Positions 54,188 through 63,960 are shown, counted from the stretch's first letter. The stretch is DNA of 64,000 bases from Pseudanabaena sp. M53BS1SP1A06MG (GCA_020404105.1 JADBWH010000032.1:60938-124937), one strand, 5' to 3'. The notes: generated by a model from the sequence alone, not told the origin. Numbers and translations are program-made.

Positions 54188-55514
54188 GGTGGACTAATTC
54201 ACCCATAATGTAGGTGGCAGCGATCGCCCGATCATCCCCCATAATCAGCGTGGCAAATAACTGATCAGATATTTCTGAGAGGGTGAGCGGATTCTCTAGA
54301 TCGAATGGTTTGTTTCTCAAAGCCATAATTGGTGTCGAGCGAAGATTCAGTACTACAAAATCAGCTTCCTTCCCAACCTCGAAATTTCCTAACTTATCTT
54401 CAAGGCATAAGGCTATTGCGCCGCCCAATGTAGCAAGAAATAAAGCTTTGAATGGGGATAATTTTTGCGATCGCAACTGAGCAACTTGATAGGCGGCGCA
54501 AGTAGTCTTTAAAATTGAAAAACTTGTTCCAGCCCCCACATCAGTACCTAGCCCTACTTTTACAGGAGTTTCTTGTGACTTTGCCTTTTCAATTTTAAAA
54601 AGCCCACTTCCCAAAAACATATTTGAAGTTGGGCAAAAAGCAATCGCTGCTTTTGCCTCAGATAGTCTCCCGAATTCCTGATCAGTAAGCTGTACCCCAT
54701 GAGCAAAAACCGATCTTTCTCCAACCAAACCCGCTTGATCATAAACATCTAAATAACCAGCACTCTCAGGAAAAACTTCCGCAACATAAGCAACTTCTTT
54801 GACATTTTCTGATAGATGCGTATGCAAATACAGATCAGGAAACTCAGTCAATAGTTTGCAGACATTACTTAACTGCTCTGGGGATGACGTTACGGCAAAA
54901 CGAGGGGTGACTGCATAGAGTAAGCGATCGCATTTATGCCATTTCTCGATTAACTGCTTTGTTTCTATGTAAGATGACTCGGCAGTATCGATCAAAAAGT
55001 CTGGGGCATGGCGATCCATCATCACTTTCCCCGCAATCATTCGTAAATTACGTTGCTGTGCTTTTTCAAAAAAAGCATCCGTCGATTGTGGAAATACAGT
55101 TGTAAAGACTAGAGCCGTAGTTGTGCCATTTCGTAATAACTCATCCAAAAATATCGAGGCAATTTTCGCAGCATAATTGCGATCAGCAAATTTGCGTTCA
55201 GTCGGAAAAGTATAGGTACTTAACCATTCCAACAACTGCTCACCATAGCAAGCAATCATTTCTGTTTGAGGAAAATGAATATGCGTATCGATAAATCCAG
55301 AAACGATCAGGCGACCAGGATAGTTAGTAATAGGCAGATCTCTATATTTATCTTGGAGATCTGCATAATTCCCTAACTCCTTAACCTTGCCCTGTTCGAG
55401 CACTAACAAACCATCAGGAAAATATCGAATACAACTAGCTTCTGGGGCATAAAATGGATCGGCGATCACATCTAAAAAACTAGCTCGAAATCCTTTGATG
55501 ATTTGATTTTGCAT
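54180..55514 (-). CDS. guaD: Guanine deaminase
   Basis: The 444-residue protein belongs to the amidohydrolase superfamily. IVSGFIDTHIHFPQTEMIAC gives the H-x-H metal site and the guanine-deaminase-specific F-P-Q segment. LHTHLSENVKEV supplies further ligands, CPTSNMFLGSGLF the substrate region, and KVGLGTDVGAGTSFSILKT the metal-binding Asp. It converts guanine to xanthine in purine salvage and breakdown. The start is ATG 55514 (MQNQIIKGFRASFLDVIADP). It is convergent with asnS and has no purine operon around it. Confidence 0.95.
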   Translation of the reverse strand: MQNQIIKGFRASFLDVIADPFYAPEASCIRYFPDGLLVLEQGKVKELGNYADLQDKYRDLPITNYPGRLIVSGFIDTHIHFPQTEMIACYGEQLLEWLSTYTFPTERKFADRNYAAKIASIFLDELLRNGTTTALVFTTVFPQSTDAFFEKAQQRNLRMIAGKVMMDRHAPDFLIDTAESSYIETKQLIEKWHKCDRLLYAVTPRFAVTSSPEQLSNVCKLLTEFPDLYLHTHLSENVKEVAYVAEVFPESAGYLDVYDQAGLVGERSVFAHGVQLTDQEFGRLSEAKAAIAFCPTSNMFLGSGLFKIEKAKSQETPVKVGLGTDVGAGTSFSILKTTCAAYQVAQLRSQKLSPFKALFLATLGGAIALCLEDKLGNFEVGKEADFVVLNLRSTPIMALRNKPFDLENPLTLSEISDQLFATLIMGDDRAIAATYIMGELVHQK

Positions 55515-55628
55515 AAATGAGTTATAGTTCGTAATCTTGATACAGCAAAATAAATTGACTGCTGTGAATGAACTAACAATCTTTTATGATTTTGGCTCTT
55601 ATCGTAGTCGCAAAAAGTACAGTTACGA

Positions 55629-56252
55629 TTAATGGGCAAACACATCTGCATAGCCGAGCAAGTCTAAATATACGATTGTAGGAATATGAGCAAAGCAAGC
55701 CTTGGCTAATTCGTAGCGATTTTCACGCATTAACATATCGATCAGTTTGCGATATACAGGCAAAAGATAGCAAACATCATTAGCTGCGTACTTCAATTGA
55801 TCCTCAGATAGTGCTTGTACATTACCCCAGTCCGATGATTGAGAGGTTTTATCAAGTTCTACCTTTTCTAATTCGCGAACAAGTTCCTTTAGTCCATGTT
55901 TGTCAGTGTATGTTCTTGCTAATTTGCTCGCAATTTTCGTACAGAAAATCGGATGGGTGGCAATTCCCAGATGGGCTTCCATCATGGCGACATCAAATCT
56001 GGCAAAGTGAAACACCTTAGTTATCTCAGGTGATTCCATTAAGTACTTCAGGTTGGGGGATTCTTTGATGCCTAGCCCAATTCTGACCAAGCTCACAATT
56101 TCAGCATCATTACAAATTTGGATTAAACAGAGGCGATCTCGCCTAGGAATTAAACCCATCGTCTCCGTATCAACTGCGATCGCTTCACAACTGAGGTATT
56201 CTTGTAGGGTTTCAAAATCAATATCATTATCAAAAATTTTAAAAGCTGGCAT
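55629..56252 (-). CDS. RNase D-like DEDDy 3'-5' exonuclease
   Basis: The 207-residue protein (MPAFKIFDNDIDFETLQEYL) is a single DEDDy exonuclease domain. AIAVDTETMGLIP gives the first D and E, VFHFARFDVAMM the second D, and YAANDVCYLLPVYRKL the Tyr and last Asp of motif III. It lacks the HRDC domains of full RNase D, as is usual in cyanobacteria. It likely trims the 3' ends of tRNA or other structured RNAs. The gene is monocistronic. Confidence 0.92.
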   Translation of the reverse strand: MPAFKIFDNDIDFETLQEYLSCEAIAVDTETMGLIPRRDRLCLIQICNDAEIVSLVRIGLGIKESPNLKYLMESPEITKVFHFARFDVAMMEAHLGIATHPIFCTKIASKLARTYTDKHGLKELVRELEKVELDKTSQSSDWGNVQALSEDQLKYAANDVCYLLPVYRKLIDMLMRENRYELAKACFAHIPTIVYLDLLGYADVFAH

Positions 56253-56430
56253 CTTAATATTTAGTTTAGATTCTTGAGATTAGTGATAGCAAAGTTATAC
56301 AGCTTATATAACGTCTATGTACCTTATTTGGCAAATTTATGGGACTTAAAATAATTTGCAGTAAGTACAATTGAAACTTTGCAATAATTTTAGTGATTGC
56401 TGAGGAATGTTAGATATAGTAATAGATTTA

Positions 56431-56520
56431 AAGCAGTCCTAAATCATTTGCAAATTTTGGTGTTTGTGGAAGCGCATCCTGAAGAGGTGAGCTTCCACAA
56501 ACCATTTAAGATCGCTATAG
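56431..56520. repeat. Repeat family E, copy 3
   Basis: AAGCAGTCCTAAATCATTTG, arms GTTTGTGGAAGC and GCTTCCACAAAC (with a 20-base loop), ending AAGATCGCTATAG. Its orientation is opposite to copy 2. Confidence 0.8.
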
Positions 56521-56982
56521 TTTGATTTATTCTTCTTAGAAACTCCCAGTTAATCTAGTAATATTTAGGTAACTGAGATAGTAGTATTGTTCTTAGATTC
56601 AATGTAAAGTTTACTTATTATAAAGAACTTGGAATTCCTTTTCTCTCTTGCTAGTTTAACTCATCATTGCAAATTTTTTAGGCAAATACATTGATTGAGT
56701 AAATACCTGTTTATTTACTGTAAGGTGGCTATATTACTTATCTTAAGCAGTATGCCATCACTGTCTAGTAGTAAATTTAGCGAAGTTTTTTGTCATAACC
56801 ACATAGCTAGCGTCAAAATTAAAAAGTAGTAAACTTAAACTTTTGCAAAACATATACTATTTTAGTATCATAAAAACTTTAGTATAACTCCTATACAATA
56901 AAAAAATCTTTTAAATGAATTTTTGCTTCAATCCATCAAGACATCCTTTGTTGATTAGTATAATATTGATCAAACCTAAAGC

Positions 56983-57040
56983 CTCAAGAGGCTTTGAGTA
57001 GTATAGAAATATTTTTAAATAAGTGCAAAGTGCCGTAATG
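56983..57040 (+). repeat. Repeat family D, copy 3 (shortened)
   Basis: GCCTCAAGAGGCTTTGAGTA, GTATAGAAATATTTTTAAAT, then GTGCAAAGTGCCGTAATG. It lies 38 bases before the start of the gene at 57078. Confidence 0.65.
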
Positions 57041-57077
57041 TTTAAGATATTTTACTGTTGCTTAGGAATGTATCGGT

Positions 57078-58445
57078 ATGGAACAGTTTTATAACCAATA
57101 TGAATCTGAATATTTTCAAGAAGAAGTTACAGATATAACTTCGGGTAGTCTTGAGAAAGCCCAACAGCATATCTACAGTTTCTTTTTGACAATTATTAAG
57201 CATTATCAAGTTGAAGATATTTTAAGGCAATTTGAAAGACTGTTTATTAATTATGGAGAGATTGATAATGTTGAGGTCTATAATGCCTTAGGCGAAATTA
57301 TATTTTATAACAAAGAATATGAGTTTAAAAATATACTTTTGCGCTGTTGCTATATTCTTAATAACAACTGGGCACTCAATGGTAACATTAGTGCCTGTCA
57401 GAAATTAGTTGATCTATTTTTATCTCATTCTATTAGTCTCCCTACAAAGATTAATAAACTTAAGAAACTAAGGCAGTGGTTGCAAAATTTTATTCAATCC
57501 GATGAGTATAAAACTTTGCGATCGCTATCAGGACGATCAGGTGTAAACAAAAACTATCACAATTGGAGTGAAAGGTTTTCCTCTTATTTACTAATCTCTG
57601 AATATACAGATTTTAATAAGTCAACAGAGCAACGCCAATATGCAGGAACTTTGGCTCGTAAAATCAAAAAGCAATTTAAATTTGATTTAGCTCTATATAC
57701 AGCTCGGATTGAGTCTAAAACGGGATCTGCTAGTCAGCGTCAAAATCCGACTACGTTAGGAGATGGGGTGCTAATTTTAATTAAAAAAATATTGAATAAG
57801 CGCGGAAATGAAGACTTAAGGTCGCTAGCTAAGAGATTCCGCGCCCAAGTTGATGACGTGACTTTTGCAGAATTTAAAGATTATCTACTCGATTATTTAG
57901 GTATTTCACGAAATGACTTTGAGATTCCTGAAATTATGCGCCTAACAGTTGTCCAAAAATTTAGTCGTTTTCATGAACATCAAAATGACCAATTTATGAC
58001 GGTTAACTTATTTAACGTAGCTTGCAATCAAGTTTTACGATATCTACTGTTAAATAAGCGCCGCCAGCCATCTGAGCTTTTACAGCTGTCATTAGAAAGC
58101 AATAACTTACTTAGATATGTAGTCTTATTACTGAAAGTTGTACTGATCTGTCCTAAGAGTCGTTTGTATTTAGAAAGTTACATCGCAGAATTAATCAAGT
58201 TTTATAGTAGCTATGATGAAGTTGAATGCCGATGCTTTATTGTTTTTTTAGATATGTTAAATGTCACATTAGCAATTTTTGATAAAGATACAGACTACAG
58301 TTTAGTGAAAATGAAGAATCTAGAAAATGACTTCACTGACATAAGTTTGGAAAACTATCGTATTTTTTCACAGTCAAAGAGTTTAGAGAATTTTATTAGT
58401 CAACAGTTAAGTGAGCAGGATTCAACCAAAACTTTAATTTCTTAA
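57078..58445 (+). CDS. Large helical protein of unknown function
   Basis: The 455-residue protein (MEQFYNQYESEYFQEEVTDI) is predicted to be almost wholly alpha-helical, with repeated aromatic and Leu-rich helices. Examples are HIYSFFLTIIKHYQVEDILRQ, VFLDMLNVTLAIFDKDTDYS and NLLRYVVLLLKVVLICPKSR. A more basic stretch lies in the middle (RQYAGTLARKIKKQFKFDLAL...ARIESKTGSASQRQNP). It might form a HEAT- or armadillo-like scaffold. I do not recognise the family, and no catalytic motif is visible. It stands alone and is AT-rich with only one HIP1 site, so it may be mobile or fast-evolving. Confidence 0.75.
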   Translation: MEQFYNQYESEYFQEEVTDITSGSLEKAQQHIYSFFLTIIKHYQVEDILRQFERLFINYGEIDNVEVYNALGEIIFYNKEYEFKNILLRCCYILNNNWALNGNISACQKLVDLFLSHSISLPTKINKLKKLRQWLQNFIQSDEYKTLRSLSGRSGVNKNYHNWSERFSSYLLISEYTDFNKSTEQRQYAGTLARKIKKQFKFDLALYTARIESKTGSASQRQNPTTLGDGVLILIKKILNKRGNEDLRSLAKRFRAQVDDVTFAEFKDYLLDYLGISRNDFEIPEIMRLTVVQKFSRFHEHQNDQFMTVNLFNVACNQVLRYLLLNKRRQPSELLQLSLESNNLLRYVVLLLKVVLICPKSRLYLESYIAELIKFYSSYDEVECRCFIVFLDMLNVTLAIFDKDTDYSLVKMKNLENDFTDISLENYRIFSQSKSLENFISQQLSEQDSTKTLIS

Positions 58446-58522
58446 ATTTTGATTTAGTCTTTTGCTATTAGGAAAATTAGATAACTTTTGAGAAAGTACT
58501 ACGAAGCGGCACTTTTCAAAAA

Positions 58523-59563
58523 TTATGAAGATTCAATCCATTCAAAGAAGCGGTTCCATGCCCACCAACGATCATGATCGCCATATTGATGTTGACATTT
58601 TTTGCTACTTACATAACCAACATGCCCTCCATATTTGGTGACCATCAGTTTTATCGCAGGGTTAGATTGAGCAATTTTTTCTAAGTCAGCCACAATTGAT
58701 GGGTCAAACATCGGATCGTCTTGGGCATAGAGAATGAATGTTGGCTTTTGTATGTGTGGCATAAAATACAAAGGACAACTAGCATCGTAATATTCCTCGA
58801 CAGTGGAAAATCCTAACTTGGCAATGGTCAACTCGTGATCAAATCCCCAAATACTATTAGCTCTCTCTACTGCCTTTCGATCAATTGCTTTAGGATGCAT
58901 TTTAGCCATACCTCTTGCTAATTTCTTTAGTTCACGAGCGATCGCTTTTTCTAAGAATCTCCCTAATTCATCTTTTACCAAATAAGTAAGCGATCGATTA
59001 GAGTCCACACTAGGACAAATTACTGCAACACCTGCAATATCCGTAGAGGTAATTGCCAAATCACTACCCCAATTAGAGATTGTCTCACCAGCATTAATTC
59101 CCCATAGCGCTAATTGTCCACCGAGCGAATATCCTGTTAGCCAAAAAGGTGAAGGACATCCTATTTTTTTTGCAGTATCAGCAATACGAATAAAATCTTC
59201 ACCTTCATAGATTCCATCCGATGTCAATGTTGGAGAAAGCTCGGCGGTTTTGCCATGGGCACGCCAATCAAATAAAACTACGGCATATCCTTTGGCAAAA
59301 GCCTTGCGACCGAGAATTTTGAGAAACCATTGATTATCGAGATCGCCTGTAATGCCATAGGTTCCTACTATAGTTCCTTTCGCATTGGCGGGAATTGCAT
59401 ATTTACCAAAAATGGGAACTCCATTTGCACCTATAAAAATATGCTCTTGATAAATAGGTTCTGGTTCAACTGTAAAGTTTTCCCACTTTTGGCTGACTCT
59501 TAAAGCTACATATAGAGTCATCATCAAGCCGTTAGTCAGATGCCAAGGGGGGGTGTAGAGCAT
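58523..59563 (-). CDS. Alpha/beta hydrolase, YheT-like
   Basis: ATG 59563 (MLYTPPWHLTNGLMMTLYVA) is preferred; the frame is open to 59674 but the extra 37 residues look non-coding. The 346-residue protein shows GTIVGTYGITGDLDNQWFLK, YAVVLFDWRAHGKTAELSPT, FWLTGYSLGGQLALWGI with nucleophile elbow G-Y-S-L-G-G, FILYAQDDPMFD with the catalytic acid, and TKYGGHVGYVSS with the catalytic His. This arrangement matches the YheT/EMB8 family of esterases, whose substrate is not settled. It is monocistronic. Confidence 0.92.
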   Translation of the reverse strand: MLYTPPWHLTNGLMMTLYVALRVSQKWENFTVEPEPIYQEHIFIGANGVPIFGKYAIPANAKGTIVGTYGITGDLDNQWFLKILGRKAFAKGYAVVLFDWRAHGKTAELSPTLTSDGIYEGEDFIRIADTAKKIGCPSPFWLTGYSLGGQLALWGINAGETISNWGSDLAITSTDIAGVAVICPSVDSNRSLTYLVKDELGRFLEKAIARELKKLARGMAKMHPKAIDRKAVERANSIWGFDHELTIAKLGFSTVEEYYDASCPLYFMPHIQKPTFILYAQDDPMFDPSIVADLEKIAQSNPAIKLMVTKYGGHVGYVSSKKCQHQYGDHDRWWAWNRFFEWIESS

Positions 59564-59879
59564 GTATGGGTTCTCATAATTTAAATGATTGCATTTTGAA
59601 ATTATTACTGTAGAGTACCAACGTATATACAGCGTTTTGCAGTTTTGTGAAGTAAAGGTTTGTTTCCTCGCCAAAGGCAGTGCTATAGGATTTAGGAAAT
59701 TAGAATATTAACAACTTAGTAGCTAAATATACTTCATAGCCAAGTAAAAACGAAATATTTAAGGCTAAGTAGACTATAGATTTTTACTAAATGCATTACA
59801 TATTTGAACTCTAATCCATACGCTCAAGAGTTAAGATATTGATTGGTTCGTAGATGCGGTTTCTGGGTTTCCCAAATCA
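59564..59879. other. Divergent intergenic region
   Basis: This 316-base AT-rich spacer holds the divergent promoters of the YheT-like and HTH genes. I saw no repeat, hairpin or small gene that stands out. Confidence 0.45.
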
Positions 59880-60731
59880 ATGGCTGTTAAACTTGCGCTG
59901 GATGAAAAACAAGAAATACTTCGCCTTTACCGCGACTCTGACGCGACAACTGTTTACTTGGCGAAGCAGTTTGGCATTAGTACGAGTACAGTTTCACGAC
60001 TGCTACAGGAGCTAATTCCTGCTGAGGAATATCGACAATTAGTAAGCCAAAAACAGGCTAAAGGGAAAAGAGGATCGCGATTAAATAACGATCTTGGCAG
60101 TTTTCAGGTAAATCAACTTGCATTGATTCCTGACGATTTGTCAATTATTCCCAATGAGACTAACAACTTTGAGCAAGGTGAAGAAACGGCGATCGCAATG
60201 GATGACCAGCAGATAAACGACAATCTCGATATGACAGTAGGCGAATTTGAAGACATAGATCTAGATGATGCAGATCTAGATGATGATGACGAATCCGAAG
60301 ATGATCTAGTCGATGAAGATAATCTTGACCTGAGTGAAGATGAGCTAGATTTCTCCGAAGATGATACAGAATCTAGCTTAACAATGTTTGCTGATTTGCA
60401 TGGTACTCACAGTGCTAGTGATCGCCTTGAGATTTTGCCATTAGAAGAAGCTGATTTACCCGTGATTTGCTACATAGTTGTTGATCGCATTGCCGAGATT
60501 ATCACTCGTCCTCTTAAGGATTTTAAAGATCTAGGTGCAATCCCTCCCGAAGAGTCACTGTCCAGGACCATCCCCATTTTTGATAACCATCGAGTAGCGC
60601 GACGTTTTTCACACCATAATCAGCGTGTGATCAAATTTCCTAGCGATCTCATTCATGTTACGCGCCCTAAACTCGTACAGAAAGGTATTACCCGCATTCT
60701 TTTTAGCGGTCAAGTATATACACTCAATTAA
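59880..60731 (+). CDS. Helix-turn-helix protein with acidic central region
   Basis: The 283-residue protein opens with a helix-turn-helix of the transposase/Hin type, LDEKQEILRLYRDSDATTVYLAKQFGISTSTVSRLLQELI (residues 7-46). A basic hinge follows (KQAKGKRGSRLN). The middle (about 118-165) is extremely acidic, with runs such as DIDLDDADLDDDDESEDDL. The C-terminal 110 residues form a distinct folded domain (EILPLEEADLPVICYIVVDR, FDNHRVARRFSHHNQRVIKF). Such proteins recur in cyanobacteria but their regulon is unknown. It may be a transcription or DNA-structure regulator. The SirB1 gene follows after 24 bases, probably co-transcribed. Confidence 0.85.
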   Translation: MAVKLALDEKQEILRLYRDSDATTVYLAKQFGISTSTVSRLLQELIPAEEYRQLVSQKQAKGKRGSRLNNDLGSFQVNQLALIPDDLSIIPNETNNFEQGEETAIAMDDQQINDNLDMTVGEFEDIDLDDADLDDDDESEDDLVDEDNLDLSEDELDFSEDDTESSLTMFADLHGTHSASDRLEILPLEEADLPVICYIVVDRIAEIITRPLKDFKDLGAIPPEESLSRTIPIFDNHRVARRFSHHNQRVIKFPSDLIHVTRPKLVQKGITRILFSGQVYTLN

Positions 60732-60755
60732 TTCTCAATCAATTACTTAGTTATC

Positions 60756-61586
60756 GTGTTAAGTCTTCCCCCAGCGAGGCAAAAATTTTGGCAGATTGCC
60801 CATACACCTGATTCTGAGATGACCATTACCCATTTGCTCGAAGGAGCATTGGCGATTGCATGGGAAGAATATCCCAAGATGGATCTCGGTCATTATCGAG
60901 AAATTTTGGAACAGATGGCAGATGATTTGCAGCTACGTCTCTCCAAAACCCATTATCCTCTCAGGATAGTTCAAGAGATCAATCAATACCTATTTATTGA
61001 AAAAGCTTTTCGTGGCAATGATACAGACTATTACAATCCCTGTAATAGCTTCATTAATGATGTTCTAGATCGTCGCCTAGGTATTCCTATATCATTATCA
61101 ATTATTTATATGGTAATAGGCGATCGCCTTGGATTTCCGATCGAAGGAATTAGTTTTCCAGGACATTTTATAATTCGTCCTCAACATCCCGATCTCGAAA
61201 TTTTTATTGATCCCTACAACCAAGGAGACATTTTATTTCCCGAAGATTGCGAGGATAAATTAGCGCAGCTATACGGGCAAAGAGTTCCTCTTCAGCCAGA
61301 ATATCTAGAACCTGTCAGCGTTCGCCGCATTCTTGACCGTTTACTTAATAATTTAAAACTAATTTATTTGCGTCGCCATGAAACCAACAAAGCATTAGCG
61401 TCTATTGAGCGATCGCTAATGTTGAACCCCAATGTCCCAACTCAATGGCGTGATCGAGGCTTAATCTGTTACCAGCTCGAACGCTTTACCGAATCAAGAA
61501 TAGATCTCGAAAACTATCTACAACATATCCCCTACGCTGAGGATAGCCAAGTTATTATGCAGTTAATTAGAGAGATGCAAAATTAA
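60756..61586 (+). CDS. SirB1/transglutaminase-like protein with C-terminal TPR
   Basis: The start is GTG 60756 (MLSLPPARQKFWQIAHTPDS); ATG codons occur only later. The 276-residue protein has a SirB1-type N-terminal domain, with IVQEINQYLFIEKAFRGN, YYNPCNSFINDVLDRRLGIP and ISLSIIYMVIGDRLGFPIEG, then SFPGHFIIRP. The Cys and His of a transglutaminase-like fold are thus in place. A C-terminal TPR segment (about 215-270, RHETNKALASIERSLMLNPN) completes the usual form. These proteins have no agreed activity. It is likely in one transcript with the HTH gene upstream. Confidence 0.9.
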   Translation: MLSLPPARQKFWQIAHTPDSEMTITHLLEGALAIAWEEYPKMDLGHYREILEQMADDLQLRLSKTHYPLRIVQEINQYLFIEKAFRGNDTDYYNPCNSFINDVLDRRLGIPISLSIIYMVIGDRLGFPIEGISFPGHFIIRPQHPDLEIFIDPYNQGDILFPEDCEDKLAQLYGQRVPLQPEYLEPVSVRRILDRLLNNLKLIYLRRHETNKALASIERSLMLNPNVPTQWRDRGLICYQLERFTESRIDLENYLQHIPYAEDSQVIMQLIREMQN

Positions 61587-61599
61587 ATCTAGAGCTAAG

Positions 61600-62703
61600 C
61601 TACTTAATACGAGGTAGACGTAAAACATTTTGTTTTTTAGATAAAGGACTGAGCAGTTTGTTTAAAGCGCGAAGTTGTTCAGGAGTTCCCATCGAAATTA
61701 GGACATCCCCCTGCAAAATTTCGGTATTTCCATCAGGTCCTGCAATGACATCACCATCAGCACGCCGAATTGCTAATACTAAAGCTCCCGTTTGCGATCG
61801 CAAACTCGCTTTTTTTAAGGACATCCCAACATAACTCGGCTCATCAATGCGGTATTCCTCAATATAAAAGGAGCGATTTGAGCCTGCAATAATGCCATCT
61901 ACAAAATCCATTACCTGCGGACGTAATGCTACTGCTGCCATGCGCTTACCACCTGTAATATATGGGGAAATGACCTCATCAGCTCCACCTCGACGCAGCT
62001 TTTTCATAGACTCTTCAGTGCTTGCTCGCGCGATCGTCCGAATGTCAGGATTTAAGGTTTTGGCTGATAATACGGTGTAGAGATTTTCGGCATCAGATGG
62101 CAGTGCTGCCACAATGCAAATAGCACGATCAACTCCTGCTAGGATTAAGGTATTGTCAAGAGCCGCATCACCTTGTACCGCTGGATAGCCCTCCTGTTCA
62201 GCCTGATCGATCATCACAGGATCGCTATCAATCACGACAAATGGAATGCTCCCCTCAGCTGCAAATTCGGCGCTCACCTGTCGCCCCGTTCTCCCAAATC
62301 CACAAACAATGTAATGTTTGTCGAGTGATTCCATAACTTTTCTCTGTCGCCTTGCCTGAAGAATATTATAAATATGACCATTGGCGATTGCTGATGTAAA
62401 CTGTGCTGCGATATAGCTAATGCTAATTACCCCCATCACAATCAAAGTCAATGTAAATATGCGCCCTTCTAAACGTAAAGGATTGGTTTCCCCATAGCCA
62501 ATTGTGGCAAGGGTAATGATCGTCATATATAGAGAATCAAACCAACTCCATCCTTCAATCCAGTGATATCCTAGGGTTCCAATTATCACTAGAGCGATTA
62601 AGATCCCCACATTCACCAGCAAACTACGCTGATATTGCAATAACTCACGCTGTAAAACAATTGGCTGTAACTGTTGGTAGTTTAGATAAATCTTGGGAAT
62701 CAT
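61600..62703 (-). CDS. Two-helix potassium channel with RCK (TrkA-N/TrkA-C) domains
   Basis: The 367-residue protein has two membrane helices (about 28-48 and 84-104) around a pore loop with the K+ selectivity filter T-I-G-Y-G in TIITLATIGYGETNPL. A Rossmann-type RCK domain follows (about 128-250, HYIVCGFGRTGRQVSAEFAA, FVVIDSDPVM) that binds a nucleotide, and a TrkA-C domain at about 285-355. It resembles MthK/Kch-type ligand-gated channels. Potassium flux would be controlled by Ca2+, NAD(H) or a cyclic dinucleotide. No second gene is needed. It is convergent with the SirB1 gene. Confidence 0.94.
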   Translation of the reverse strand: MIPKIYLNYQQLQPIVLQRELLQYQRSLLVNVGILIALVIIGTLGYHWIEGWSWFDSLYMTIITLATIGYGETNPLRLEGRIFTLTLIVMGVISISYIAAQFTSAIANGHIYNILQARRQRKVMESLDKHYIVCGFGRTGRQVSAEFAAEGSIPFVVIDSDPVMIDQAEQEGYPAVQGDAALDNTLILAGVDRAICIVAALPSDAENLYTVLSAKTLNPDIRTIARASTEESMKKLRRGGADEVISPYITGGKRMAAVALRPQVMDFVDGIIAGSNRSFYIEEYRIDEPSYVGMSLKKASLRSQTGALVLAIRRADGDVIAGPDGNTEILQGDVLISMGTPEQLRALNKLLSPLSKKQNVLRLPRIK

Positions 62704-63010
62704 ATATCTATACTGTTGTAGCCTGTAAGTAATTTAACTAAGAACTCAATTACAAAAATGTTAGGCTGCTTATAGCAATACTAATTGGGATTAGAATTAA
62801 TATTCTCAAAGGTGTTTTGGTCATTAGACAAGTATGACAGCAGAAATACCTTCAGGCATCACACAGGCTAATCGTATTGTTACTGTATTTTTTACCGATG
62901 TTGCGCCAGATTAACTTTGAATTTATTACGCTATTGCTCCAAGTTTTTAGGTATTCCCCATGTATACATCATCTTAATTCGCAAATATCATGTGATGAGT
63001 GCAGTATAGC

Positions 63011-63105
63011 GGTAGTGCTGCAAAGTAATTTTTTTAGTAAGTAGCTCAACTTAATTGTGTTGCGGGCGATTTGTGCCCGTAACACAATTACATTGCATGA
63101 CTACC
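63011..63105. repeat. Repeat family C, copy 3 (inverted)
   Basis: GGTAGTGCTGCAAAGTAATT, inner arms TTAATTGTGTTGCGGGC and GCCCGTAACACAATTA, ending CATTGCATGACTACC; the inverse of copies 1 and 2. Confidence 0.85.
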
Positions 63106-63154
63106 GAGTATAGCGACTCTACCGAAAGAAGATCCAATTGATCAATTTAATGGT

Positions 63155-63261
63155 CTGCAACGCTTTGTGCCTACTTAAAATCTATAAATATTTTTGAAAG
63201 CGGCGCAAAACAATACTTACAAAAATATTTCTGTACTATTTAAAGCCTCAATTGGCTGTAT
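63155..63261 (-). repeat. Repeat family D, copy 4 (inverted)
   Basis: Read on the minus strand it contains ACAGCCAATTGAGGCTTTAA, AATAGTACAGAAATATTTTT, GCGCCGCTTTCAAAAATATT and TAAGTAGGCACAAAGCG, the same blocks as copy 2. Confidence 0.75.
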
Positions 63262-63295
63262 CTTTTTCTAATCATTTAATCTAGATCGAAGATCT

Positions 63296-63835
63296 ATGTC
63301 TATTCGCATTAAGGGCGATCGCGCAATTAAAACTCCAACAGGACTATCTACACGTCCAACACCAAGTAAGGTGAGAGCAGCAGTCTTTAATATTTTGCAA
63401 AGTCGTATCTATGGTGCAAATTGGCTAGATATTTGTGCAGGATCAGGAGCAATGGGAGCCGAAGCTTTGGTGCGGGGAGCAAATCGAGTTGTAGGCATTG
63501 AATTATCCGCGATCGCTTGTCGAATTATAAAGGAAAACTGGCAGAAAGTTGCAAATTCAGAACAGATCGTGCAAGTGATCAAGGGTGATGCTGTGAAGAT
63601 TTTGCCAAAACTACAACCCCAATTTTTTGATCTAGTTTATTTTGATCCACCTTACCAAAGTGATCTGTATCAACCAGTTCTCAAAGCCTTATCTCCTTTA
63701 TTGACCGATGATGCCATTGTCATTGCTGAGTGTGATCGTTTACGTCCACTGCCTGATGTAATGGACTCTTTGGTTTGTAGTGATCGCCGCCAATATGGAC
63801 AAACAACTTTAACCTTTTATAAGCTTTCGAGTTAA
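63296..63835 (+). CDS. rsmD: 16S rRNA (guanine966-N2)-methyltransferase
   Basis: The 179-residue protein (MSIRIKGDRAIKTPTGLSTR) has the RsmD pattern. TRPTPSKVRAAVFNILQSRI comes first, the SAM-binding motif I LDICAGSGAMGAEALVRGAN, then VVGIELSAIACRIIKENW, and the catalytic motif LVYFDPPYQSDLY (F-D-P-P-Y) of N2-guanine methyltransferases. It modifies G966 of 16S rRNA in the 30S subunit. The start is ATG 63296. The gene is monocistronic, with repeats upstream and a different gene starting at 63961. Confidence 0.95.
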   Translation: MSIRIKGDRAIKTPTGLSTRPTPSKVRAAVFNILQSRIYGANWLDICAGSGAMGAEALVRGANRVVGIELSAIACRIIKENWQKVANSEQIVQVIKGDAVKILPKLQPQFFDLVYFDPPYQSDLYQPVLKALSPLLTDDAIVIAECDRLRPLPDVMDSLVCSDRRQYGQTTLTFYKLSS

Positions 63836-63960
63836 AAAAGACAAGATAAACATTGATAAACCTGATTGACTGACAAAAGTAGCAAGAAAGTATACAGAGA
63901 TTGAATTTGAGTAAAAAAGAGGCGTATGCTGTTTTTTGAAGAAAAAGGAGCATAGGACAA

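Larger units (their letters stand above)
56253..57077. other. Long intergenic region with repeats E and D
   Basis: These 825 very AT-rich bases hold a repeat E copy (56431-56520) and a repeat D copy (56983-57040) just upstream of the next gene. Promoters for both flanking genes must be here. No gene or structured RNA was recognised. Confidence 0.65.
62704..63295. other. Intergenic region with repeats C and D
   Basis: About 590 bases hold a repeat C copy (63011-63105) and a repeat D copy (63155-63261) in tandem, in inverted order relative to 39130-39327. A 26-codon frame at 62834-62914 (MTAEIPSGITQANRIVTVFF) has no support. No other gene is seen. Confidence 0.6.
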
